A stretch of 64,000 bases of DNA, from the NCBI RefSeq assembly GCF_900496995.4, contig NC_044006.1, forward strand, positions 46,604,120 through 46,668,119. The letters are read 5' to 3'. Of this stretch, positions 50,071 through 61,388 are shown one piece after another. Position 1 is the first letter of the stretch, and every line of letters begins with the position of its first letter. This stretch comes from Aquila chrysaetos chrysaetos (Eukaryota; Chordata; Aves; Accipitriformes; Accipitridae). The notes below the pieces were generated by a model, which saw nothing but the letters and a program-made list of their open reading frames with translations, was not told the DNA's origin and did not search any database. A program made the position numbers and the translations under genes.

Positions 50071-52559
50071 GCAAGTACTGCTCTTATCTGAGGTGTTCAT
50101 ATGGACCAGCACGGAGCCTTACTTGTTCAGAAATTATTTGATGAGGATACATGTTCCCTAAATACCTCTGGAAAAGTATTTTTGCAAGTTTGGGAACTGA
50201 AGCAAGTCCAGGGAATGAGTGTAGCACATTGCACAACAAGCACTGAAAGAAGGTCTCACTAATCAGCCTTTGCACGTTCCCTGCAATGTCGTTTAATGTC
50301 TCTTGTATCTCTGCTCTCCATAAAGCCTAAGAGCTACCTTTATACAGTTAAGGTCGGTTACTTTATAAAAGCAGACAGCATTTCCTTTCTTTCGAGGGCA
50401 TAAATGCACAGATGTAGGAAAAAAAATGCTCACAAAAGAAACCTGGGGGTAAGCACAAAGCATCTTTTCACAGGGGCAGAACAACTTTGTCCTTGGTTTC
50501 CCCAGTACAAGGCCACAGGCTGCTGCTTATTCTGAACAGGGTGAGAACTATGGTTTAGAAGATCTTATTTTGCCACCAAAGTTTGCAAGTTGCTTTTATC
50601 AATCTTCTCTCTCTCCAACATGTTTTCAGACCGTTTTGCAGATGACTTTTATACCATCTAGCAGAATTCAAATCCTGTTTTCCTGCCCTGGCCCTCTCTT
50701 GGCTCCTATTTGAACCCTGCCAAAACCAAAGCTGATTAAATGATCCTACCTTTCAATCACACTCTTTTGAAATTCCCTTCCTACAATCCTTCTTCTGGTT
50801 CCAGTTTATCCGCTCAGAGTTAAACTGTTATTTCCCCACAAGGCATTGCCCAACTGCTGCTCAGCTGATATTTCGGATCCTGTTTCTTACCTACCTCAAT
50901 GTTTTCTCTGTGCTGTCTTAAGTGTGTTCTTCCTTTTTCCATTCACACTCTTCTCTCTCTTCTGTACAGCTCACATATATGCAAGAAACATCCAGAAGCA
51001 ATATTCTGTCATTATCCCATCGGTCCCAAACCATCAATTGTTTTACTCTGAACTTACTTTTGATAACTGCAGGTCAGTCATGACTCTTCCATGTATTTAT
51101 GGTGTGTCAGAAAAGTGTGCAAGGCCAAGAGTAAACAAAAAAAAGGAAAAAAAAAGTTTCACGTGCTGCCTCTTCTCTTCTTGAGGTTTTAACTTCACAA
51201 GGGTGTGCACCACAGAGGAGATTCTGTAAACGGCTATAGTGGAAATCGAGCATGACTCAGCCATGACAACGCTGATGGTTAATATTTAATACCAGTAATG
51301 TACCCAGTGTTGAGCAGAGCCTTGTGTAAAAAGGGAGTATTTGAAACTAAGCCGAAGGGGTGAAAAAAAATGAATCTAACTTTCTTAAAATGCACTCTTT
51401 TAATTCCAAGATTTTAGGTAATAATTACTTGTGCCAGAAGGAATGTGCTTCAAAGAAAGTAAAGTCTCATTTTGAAGGGGCCTGCAAACTCTTTAAATAG
51501 CACTGGCAATTTGTCCTTTCACTCTGCTTTTCTGTAAGAAGAATTTTGAAAGTGGTAAAGTATTTTTTTTTTTTTTAATTCCATTTCATTGATATAATAG
51601 ACATGAACATACATTTGGGGTGTGTGTGAGTGTGTGCATGCATGTGCATATCAAATAAAAAATAACAGCAGATAGGGACTGGGATAGTCCACTTGATTTG
51701 CCTGGACCAGCACTTGGTTATACTGTGCTATTTTATTCCTAAATGTGTTTTAAAAACAATTTGGGAAGGGTGAGGGAGCTGCAGGCAGGGAGAGGAAATA
51801 AAAGGTACGGGAGTCTTGCTGACACCTTTTGAATGCTGGGGCTTGGCAATTTTGCAGTTATTTTCAATATCTAGAGTTTTTCAGTGTAATATCAGCAAAT
51901 AAAGTGCATGGTAAAATTACAGAAGATATTAAATTTGAACTCTGGAGACATAAATTCACATGAGGATCAGATCACAAGATTGGCTGCTTTCCGGCTAGTC
52001 TCCAGTGGGCTTTTTTCCATATCACAAAAATCACCATACAGTTTGGCACAACCTTCAGGCTCAGTGAAGAGGATTCTGTTCCAGGACAGAAATAGCCAAA
52101 AGCACTAGATGCCAGAATTGAGGTGCATTTGCAGTGTAGGACGGAGACAGTTTTACAGCTTTTGTCTCAATGCTTCTTTCCCCTTGCTAGGAATAAATCT
52201 CTTTGGGTTTTGGTAAGCGTTCTATCAACTTCATAGAGGAAGGAGGGAGGAATGAGACCCTAACCTTAGTGTTTGTGACTTTATAACTACCAAAAACCTA
52301 AAAGGGTGTGGTGTCAGTAACTCGCATTTCTGTAGCACACATTAGAATCTAATCGGCAGTGTTTGAGAAGATTTAAAAAAATTGGTAAACAGATATTTTT
52401 CTGGTCAAAATTAGAAATAAATTAAACAAGAAAGATACAGACTTCTGAAAGTGATGGAGTCCTGCTCCCTCCCCCCACCTCCCATAAGCAAGCTGGTGTT
52501 TCCAGCAACTTCAAAAACTGAAGACTTCTCTGTAATCCTAAATGTACATAAGGAACAGA

Positions 52560-52645
52560 TTAAAGTCCTGATTTGCGAAAAAATTTGAGCATATGCTTAA
52601 GAACCATTGACTTCAATGGGAGTTAAACATGTCCTCACACACACT
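52560..52645. repeat. Old interspersed repeat (TTGACTTCAATGGGAGTTAA type)
   Basis: GCATATGCTTAAGAACCATT followed by GACTTCAATGGGAGTTAAAC is a strong match to a common sauropsid repeat that carries internal inverted symmetry. It lies in MEOX2 intron 1. Confidence 0.5.
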
Positions 52646-53100
52646 TCTTGAACTGGAGACTAATAAGGATATTAAAAAGGATCAAGAGGCTGCCCCCCTT
52701 CAGGAAATGCTGCAAAACTGTCATAGCTGAAAGCATTTTTTGTCATAATCATGCTGGCTTTCATCACTACCCTCCTCACGTCACTTCCAACCTTCACAAA
52801 GAGGAGAAAACAACCCTTCTCCCCCTCTCTTCCCCTCTATCCTCCTCTATTCTCCTGTGCCACTCTATGCCTGACTAAGCTTTCTCTGGCTCCAAAAGGA
52901 AGAGTAACTACAGACTCTGCGGTGTCCATTAGGGATGCCATTATTTCCAGTGTAATGAATGTGGAAGATGGTCAGATGGTACAGTGGATGGTGGCTGAAC
53001 AACCCTCCTGAGAGAATTAATTGCAACATAATTAATTACATTGCTGTCTAGCTATACAGACCTAGGAATGAATGGAAGGACATAAAACACAGTACAGGTT

Positions 53101-53125
53101 AAAAAAAAAAAAAAAAAAAAAAAAA
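53101..53125 (+). repeat. A25 homopolymer
   Basis: Twenty-five A followed by a purine-rich GAAGGGAAGGAAA stretch. No clear source element lies upstream. Confidence 0.95.
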
Positions 53126-53214
53126 GAAGGGAAGGAAACCTTGCTAAAAAGCCACACAAAATTTACCTATATGAATCCTATTTACAGGGAAAAAGGTACA
53201 TCCCACCTCCCCTA

Positions 53215-53227
53215 CCCCCCCCCCCCC
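53215..53227 (+). repeat. C13 homopolymer
   Basis: A run of 13 C, 90 bases after the A25 run. Confidence 0.9.
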
Positions 53228-55084
53228 AAACAGCAGTCTATATTTATATTCTTTTATTAGACGAGTGACAGATGGAGTGAAGTAGTGATGACTAAAAGGC
53301 TTGAGTGTGGGTTGATTTCTTTCAATTCAGTATGACAAAACGGGTTATGTATATGGTTTGTGAGTGTGGTACTAATTTATTAAATGCTCATTTGGACTTT
53401 AAAAAATAGCTTGCCTTCATTAGCAGTCTCAGGAAACAGACTCCATGGTGTAATAAATCTCACTTGCAGGAATTTTGGCCTGATACTCATCTTAAAATAC
53501 TCCAAACTTTCTTTTTCTGAACCTTGTCTCATGCTTTACTACAGTCCTAAGTAATCTATCCTTTCTCTTCATCCTCCAACATTGGAAGGCAATTCTCATG
53601 TATCCTTATATGCAGGATTAGTTAGATTGGGGATGAGTCTTTCTTCTTATCTTCAAGTCATTAATTCCAAATTTTCATTTTATTTTCTTAATGAAAACTT
53701 TTTCTACAAATGAAGGTCAGAGGGAACTTTGGCACAATGGCTGTTTAGCATAGTAGCAGTTATAGAAAATAATTTATGTAAGAATCATAAAGCAATAGAA
53801 ACCTTAAACCTGAATATTGTTTGGAAAAGAAAATCTGATGAGAAGAATGCTCATAAGGTATAGGAAAAGCTGAAAATGGACTGTATGTTTCTTTCCATCC
53901 CCCAAATTTTATTAAATTAGCTCACGTAAATTAGTAAAGATGTTTCCTGCCAACTCTGTTTATGTGCTTCTTGAAGCAGCTTTCTTTCATTCAACTCAGA
54001 AAAAACCACAGATTTCCATCCGTAGTTTTGTGTTTTCACTAGTCACTGTTTCCTTTGCTGCTGTGTGTGTTGTAAAACTGAGATATCCAGTTGTTCTTTA
54101 CTTTTGTCCAGCTGAGTCTACTTATTCATGAACCTGCTTGATAGTGTTGAATGTTTCAGTATTCACTGTGATAAGCCTGCAAAATTTCTGTGTTCTTAAG
54201 CAGAGACTTTCTTAAAATGTTTGAATTTGCACATTTCTGCAGAACAGGTTTTCCCATAGTGGGAAGAGGACTGGGAACAGACCTTTACTCTCCCAGGGTT
54301 AGTATCAGGTAATGCTGTGCATTTCCTATGTCATCTCTTAGTTGCAGAGGTGTGACACTACCATGCAGTTACATTTGTCTGTCTGTCTCAATAGTTGCCC
54401 TCTAACATTTAAATACAGTCTTTTGACTACTTAGCACAGCTTTCAACCATCTTAGGATGTGCCAGGGTCCAGGCACAATGATGTATCCTGGGCTCTTGCA
54501 GAGCATTGCAGCTCCTGTATCAGCCTCCGCACCGCTGTAGGATAGACGTAATTGTCCTGAGCAGCAGGAAATACATAGCCTTAAAACTTCCCTTAGCATG
54601 GTGTGGCACAGCACGCATCGACTTATGTTCTCCTTCCACATCATGACGTGATCTCCTTTTTGTTTTCTTATATAATTTACTTGGTAATTTTCTGACTGTT
54701 TCTGCTACTGTGTTTTGTTTTATGCTGACTTTCAGTCTGTTCTGTCTTCAAATCTGTGAGTTAATCTGTGACCACTTTTTGATAGCCAAGTAAGAAGAAT
54801 TCATATTTTTTTAAATGTATTAAACCAAAAAATCTTGTTCCAAAAGATATTGTTTTCAAAGATATATTTTTACAATGACTTTATACAAACTTTATGTCTG
54901 CTACTAATAAAAAAGAAAATATTGCAAATAGTCCCTAACTGGGCATTTTGCTAAGTTAGTGTTTTATTCGTCTTATTATACTAAGGAATTTAAAAGCTAG
55001 AAAAGCTGGCATTAAACTGAAAGGGCAATGGAAAGTTGGTAGCCTAAACATTTGTTTTGATTCATATGGAAGGAAAGAATTTGG

Positions 55085-55200
55085 ACCAGATGCTTGAAAG
55101 AGCTCAGAACCCAGCAGCCCCCATTGTTCTTCATTTAGGTGCCTAAATGGTAACAGTCGGGTGTGCAGCTTGCTTGAAAGCTGATCCCTTTGTGTTGAGG
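55085..55200. repeat. Old interspersed repeat (GAGCTCAG...TTAGGTGCCTAAATGG type)
   Basis: GAGCTCAGAACCCAGCAGCC, CCCATTG and ATTTAGGTGCCTAAATGG follow the same general class of old sauropsid repeat as at 2.3 kb. The core TTTAGGTGCCTAAA is itself a perfect palindrome. Confidence 0.4.
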
Positions 55201-56334
55201 CGGCTTTTAGGCTTTAGCCTATCTCTTCCTGGCTGTAGAACTTTAACTGTAAACATTTGATTCCAGAATTGTCCCTCATCTATATCCTTCAAGCATTTGC
55301 TTATAGTTAAGAGATCTATTGTTAATATTGCAGGGCTGCAAGCCCTCCAGCGTGTCCTGAGTTTTAAAAATATGTCCCCCTCACGTTGCTTTCATACTGG
55401 GGACCTACTTCGCTGCATCTAGTGCTTTGGTAATACGTTTTCAAGGAGTTCAACCAGCGTGTGGACTCTCTCAAAACTGCAGTATGGTCATGCTTTTGTT
55501 TACTTTAGGCTGGCAATCCTGTAAAATATAACATATTTTACAGAAACCAGGACTGTGCACTTTCTTCTACAAAGTAAGCTCCCAGTCCTAGAAAATTTCT
55601 TGAGTGAGGCTAGCGTATAGGATACTTGCAAATCATTGTGCTTATACTTTAAGGTTCATAATATACAGATTGTCATAATATATGTAGTTGCAGGATTCGG
55701 TTAAATCAAGATCAAACAAGGCATCTAGTGTGCCTTCTTATAGTTAAAAAAAGATAGTAAAAATTAGCTCTTGATTTTACATAAATTCTATATACACACA
55801 CACTCACAAATACAAACAAAGTGAAAATAACATTTCAACATGTGGACTGTATAAGGTGTTGTATTTGATTCAAAAATGCCTTTGGACTTCATTCTTGGAT
55901 TAATTTTTTAAAATTTAGATATAATTACTAAAAGGAGGGGACTATTAGCGGGCTTAGAAGACTAATTTTTAATAAATAAGCCACCATGCTACCTTGCACC
56001 CCAAAAGTAGAGAAGATGGGTGGCTTTGAAATAAGAGACTGGAAAAAAATCAAGGAGAAAAAAGTTGAGTTTCCAACTCTGCCATAGACTTCTTGTATGA
56101 ATTTGTCTACTAGAACATCACCCAGAAGCACCCAAGCAGGCTCCAGGGCTGGAAGGTAGCACATACAGGTCAGCATCATGATTTTGCCAGGCAAACTGCC
56201 CCTGCTGAGAAGCAAGTACGTTATTTTGGGCGAATCATCCTGACTATACTCCCTACAGGAGTCCCTGCGTAGACCCACTAGTTTAATTTCATTCAGAGTA
56301 ATTTCAATAATCTTTACACAGTGCTGTAGTTATT

Positions 56335-56380
56335 CCATACTTCAGATCTTCAGTCTGTAAAATGGGCAAAACTGGCTTAC
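56335..56380 (+). repeat. Possible short MIR-like fragment
   Basis: CTTCAGTCTGTAAAATGGGC matches the 'tcatctgtaaaatggg' core. Only about 40 bases can be followed, so chance or a different SINE is possible. Confidence 0.3.
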
Positions 56381-58657
56381 AGTCCCTTATGTATAAAGAG
56401 AGCTAAACCATTCAGGATGTCAAGCTAGACTGGGGAGTAGGTGCATCAAAATGCAATGATAATTCTGGTTCCTAAATGCTGGGTGAATTACCAATCAAGG
56501 TATTTTTGAGCAGGTATGTGGCTCCAAAGAATAAATAACACTTTTTATTTTATCATCTTAAATAGAGGCATTTTTATCATTTTGATGATATTTTGAGCCA
56601 ATTATTGGCAGATGTGCTGTAGCCAACCATATGTATAGAGGTGATGTTCAGATATATTTCTCTGCCTCAACAAATATCCCAGCTTCTTTCCAAATGGTGT
56701 GTTTGTTTGGCTGATGCACGCCCTCAGCCAGACTTTTTTCTGAAATTGAATCCAGATCAAATGGAAAGCCTTGCTGACTGGCTGGATCTCAGTGCTTGCC
56801 TTGATCAATGTTCCTCACCCTTATAGAAAACAGGCAGTTGTCAGGTTATCTGGGATTTTCAACACAGGTTCCTCCTGTATATTATCCATAAATCTATTTT
56901 ACCTTCTTTGACAGATGCAAATGTCACATCCAGTTAGCATTTGAAGACTATAGCAACATAAATTTGGTACTATCTTGCTCTAGAATGTTTTATTTATTTA
57001 CTTTTCACATTAAGATCATGCAGTTCTCCCAGTAACCTTTGTGCATTGCAAATCTACCACATGCTGAAAACCCTGTGCCTTTTCCTCCTGTTCAACTGAG
57101 TTTGATCAGCCATATTGTACAATTTATATTGGATCCCACTGAAGTTTCATATCAATTTTCATGTTTTATTGCTCCAGTGTAAAATTCTCCTCTGTCTCGT
57201 CCCGTAGCACTAGGAGCTATTGCCATGTTGTGAATTGTCTCTCCAGAGGAAAGGACTTCTCTTCTATCTTGAGATTTAATTGGAAGAGACGGAACACCCA
57301 GTTTTTTCTTATCTGTCACTGACTGACTTATTGCCAGGAGATATTCAACAGTCTGGCTCCTTTTGCTGTATTTTCAAGTCTAAATGTAGGCCATCAATAT
57401 ACCTGGATATTTTTCAGTACAGTGGTTATTACATTTCTGTACAGAGCTCTCGGAAATTGTGTTAAGGGTGCTATATAAATGTACAGATTAGAGTGGAGTG
57501 GATTAAATAGGACTGGATTTCTGGAATGTACATCACCCCTTACTATGAGTTCTCATAGTGTGGTTAGAGCCAGCCTGTACTGCATGAAAATTTTTTTGTG
57601 ATGTCCATTTAACCAATAAATCTGTCATCACTGACTGGTCTCCATTTCCTCTGAAATAAACAAATCACTGTTAGGTTCTTTGAAGCAGCAGACTGCCAGG
57701 AAACACAAAAGTCACTTTTGCTTCATCCACGGAGATAAAGTAGTTAGTAAGTGGAAATGAGCTGCAACTGAAGGAGCCTCAGTGTTCTCACACCTGCTAG
57801 AAAGTACAGTAGATTTCCACACAGCAGGAATTCAAACAAACCTCAGATCACTGTGTTCAGTGAAAGTGAGCTTGCCTAGCCAAGAAATGAATTGCAGGCC
57901 CTTAGAAAATACTTAAAGAAAGCCAGTTTCACAGGAACAGAGGAAATTTGAAAGAGTCTAGGAAGCTCTTCTAGGTCTGTGATGGCCATTGAGTCATCTA
58001 TTGTTTGCCTGGCACCATATTTCTGACCTCCACACTTCTCTGGCTCCCTTTTTGAACTAGATGGTCCTCTGCTTGCTGCACTTGGTGTTTCATTCCACAG
58101 GGTACTTCTCTGTGCCTTGACTGCCTTTAGCATCTAGTGTTTTCACATGTAAGTTTGCATCTGCTTTTTCTTTACTCTTGAGCTGGGATTTATTGCGTTG
58201 CAATCTTTGTTTCCCAACAATCTGTGGCTTAAGTCTTATCTTTTACCTCTTTTCAATGTGAAAAATGAGTCTCAGAAAGCCAGTAAAGTCCTTAATTCAT
58301 TCTGGTTGTTCTCTGCTGAACTACTTCTACTGCTGAAAAAGGTTGTGGAAAATTAAGCTTCTGACAGGCAAGTGTAGTTGTTATAAAGGGAAAAAAAATC
58401 TTGATTTTAAGTTCTGTAACTCATTTTTAGGTTAACTAGTATAGTTTACTTCTTCATAAAAGTGAAGGAAAATGTTCCTGTTAAAAATTTGCAGTTATTT
58501 TCAGCGAAGTAGCTTTAAGCTTTCTTCCTAATAAAACCTGACTTTTGACTTGTACAAATGTCTGTGAAAATGAAAACTACAAGAAACTGCTCATGGAAGC
58601 TGAACTCATGACAGGAACAATCAATAATAGAAGAAAGATGACGTTTTTAAGGAAAAT

Positions 58658-58687
58658 CTAATGAATCTTCATTAGGGGTGGACCCCT
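58658..58687. promoter_or_regulatory. Two abutting inverted repeats with homeodomain cores
   Basis: CTAATGAA at 58658-58665 and its exact reverse complement TTCATTAG at 58668-58675 flank a 2-base spacer. Overlapping the right arm is a second inverted repeat, AGGGGT at 58674-58679 and ACCCCT at 58682-58687, also with a 2-base spacer. The TAAT/ATTA cores suit homeodomain binding. That use is an inference. Confidence 0.35.
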
Positions 58688-58922
58688 GGCCCAGCAAAAG
58701 CTAATGAGAATTTTTAAATGGGACAGCTTTAAAACATAGTTTATAAATAGTGTTGAAAAACCTTTCGTATTTTTTTATCCATTCCATTTTTTATGCTTGT
58801 TTCTAAATCATTTGATGCTTGTTAAGATCAGTATTTCCAATGATATTTTTTCTTTGTTGGAAAATAGTGTTATTACAGTTTTAGTAAAAGTTCTGTCTTG
58901 GATTTGGATCCACAGCCCATAA

Positions 58923-58940
58923 TTTTTTTTTTTTTTTTTT
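58923..58940 (+). repeat. T18 homopolymer
   Basis: A run of 18 T in intron 1. Confidence 0.9.
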
Positions 58941-60175
58941 GCCTTTAGTTGTATAAATAAAATATTTAATTTGTTCTTATCCAAATCCTTTTAAGTGACT
59001 TATTTTCAGACTTGTGCTGACATTCCACTCTATTTTTTATTGCTAGCAAATTTAATACTTCACATTTTGAACTCATGATAAGGTAGAAACTATTCTTGTA
59101 ATTACTGTGAACATAAACACAGGCTTCAGTTGTATCCTGTCCAAATACTTATTCTAACCCCTGTATTCAGATTGTCCTCTGATGCTTTGTGTATATACTG
59201 TGTTTTGTAAGTTAATATGGACTTCTAAAAAAATTGACATGTTTTTACCAGCAATGACTTAAGGTGACATTCCTGTATCTGTCCCTTTCCTGCCATGGAT
59301 GGGGAGTTTGCATGCTCCCGCCACAGTGCTGAAGTGTCTCTACCTTGACAGGGAGGGTTGAAGGGAATTGGAGAGAAAGACAGTGCTGTGCGGATCCAGG
59401 GGGATGTGCTTTGCCACACGCTCTGCTGACCCAGGAGCTTACCCCGTCACACCAGCTCATGTGAGGGTGCGATGGAGCTGCCCTTCTTCCTTTTTTTCTT
59501 ATTCTTTGGACTCTGGATTGCACTGGTGATGGGGAGATGTAAAAACAGACCCATGGCAAAATGGTATAAAACTAAACCAAAAGGAATATGGCATTTGCTG
59601 TGGTGCCAGATGCCAGATCTAATTTGGAAAACTTCTGGAAATAACTTGGGACTCCAGCTGACGATACATATTTCCTGGCTCATATTTAATCCCATGTAAG
59701 TGGTGTTTCTGTCAATAACAGAACAAAAGTGAGGAAAAGGAAGGCATGTATCTGTCTGCCATACGTATGACAGTTCAATTTCTACAAAATACAGTACTTA
59801 TTTATAAAACTGGTTTTAATTCCCAAATTACATTTGCCAAAATATCCTGAAATGAATCCATATACACTCTGAAAAAGTGTTTAGAGATTATTTTTAAAAT
59901 ATGGGTTTGGTAGCTTCAAGTCCTGAAAAGACACATTTGTTGAAACTACACAACTGTTTAGGTCCTGATGTATCACAGATATAATCTGTCATCATTAGGA
60001 ACAAATAATGAAATGGCGGGAAGAATTGGAGAGTACAGGAGAGATTACAAAATTTGAATTTCCTGGAAATGCTATATTCTAAATCTAGCCAGTGGGAGTG
60101 TAGGAAATATGAAGTAGAAGATACAAAGTTTGGTCATGCCTTACCTTTTTTTGTTTCTCCTCCGGTTGTCATCTT

Positions 60176-60198
60176 TTTGTTTGTTTGTTTGTTTGTTT
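60176..60198 (+). repeat. (TTTG)n microsatellite
   Basis: Five or more TTTG units, ending about 45 bases before the CR1 tail at 60.2 kb. Confidence 0.9.
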
Positions 60199-60242
60199 CC
60201 CAGAAATGTATGGCCCATCATTAACAATAAATGCTTTGAGAA

Positions 60243-60348
60243 ACCCGGTCTAGTGGAAAGTGTCCTTGCCCATGGCAGGGGGGTTGGAACTGGATGATCT
60301 TAAAGGTCCCTTCCAACCCAAACCATTCTATGATTCTATGATTCTGTG
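60243..60348 (+). mobile_element. CR1 LINE 3' end, 5'-truncated, little diverged
   Basis: The sequence contains the hallmark avian CR1 3' region: CCCATGGCAGGGGGGTTGGA, then GATGATCTTAAAGGTCCCTT, then CCAACCCAAACCATTC. It ends in three copies of the 8-bp tail repeat (ATTCTATG, ATTCTATG, ATTCTGTG) at 60325-60348. About 100 bases are kept, as expected for severe 5' truncation. The close match to the avian consensus makes it much younger than the other LINE copies here. It is the best single evidence that the window is avian. Confidence 0.92.
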
Positions 60349-61340
60349 AAAGGCTGATGGTTGTTCACATGAAGAAACATCTGCACACCTGTATCTTTGT
60401 ATCAGTCAGGTAGCATGTAGGCTTCTGCATAGATGGGAATCCTGGTTTTGCCACTTTCAAGGTTATCTATAAAAGAAATAGAGAGGAAGACCCCATAAGA
60501 TTAAATAAGCACAGGTATACCTTAAAGGATGTGTGAATAAAAATTGCATAAGGGTTCTTGGATTATGTCCTTAGACAATTTATTTATGTAACTGCTAAAG
60601 CACCTTGTTATTAGAAGAAGGAAAAGTTGAGGGCTACTAAACACTTAGCTCTACATTACATGAACTTCAAGGAATTTTAGTTATATGACAACTGTAAAGA
60701 ATATTTTTACATTTTATTGAGCAAATAAGGGATCACTTTCCCTGTTGATTCATTTAATATCTCTGAAGTTGTAAAGAATGCAGTGAAGAAACAGATTTTT
60801 TTCCAGATCAAAAATAGTAGGATGAGGTAGTGCTAAAATGGGATCTTCAAGCCATTTAAAATAATCCTGGAACTCAAAATTTTGAAACTTCTGTCTTTGG
60901 TTTGATGGCTAGTTTTGTAACAGTTAAATGCTTGGGAGTTTCCTGTTTACTTTGTCTTCCAACAAAAAATTGACCCGAAAAAAAGTATCATGCAGACTGT
61001 AAAATCCAATCAGAAAGATACTTCTTTTCTAAGAATTAATCCAGTCACATAAACCTAGGTTTGAAAAATTGGGCAAGCTCCAGGTAAGTATCAAAAAATT
61101 TCAGGGGTTGTTCAGAGCAAAGGTACAGCCAGTTTTTCAAGGCTGGTTCACTATTTTTATTTATGCTTGTGAAGTACTTTTAGTGTGTCATGGATTGAAA
61201 TAATAAAGAGTTTTTAAGCTACTTTGTGAGAACCAAAGATGTCATGTTCACGAATTCTGTATGTTAATATGGCAGAAAAGAATTAACTTCTTCCTGTGCA
61301 TACTACACAGCTTTTGTTTGTATTGTGTGTATGTGCATAA

Positions 61341-61388
61341 CTTATTAAATCAGAGTTAAGAGAACTTATTAAATCAGAGTTAAGAGAG
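61341..61388 (+). repeat. 24-bp tandem duplication
   Basis: The 24-base unit that begins CTTATTAAATCAGAGTTAAG is present twice head to tail (61341-61364 and 61365-61388). The two copies differ only in the last base. Confidence 0.92.

Noticed and set aside
53101-53125. A25 as the tail of a processed pseudogene
   Set aside because: No recognisable coding or SINE/LINE sequence precedes the run, and no flanking duplication was seen.
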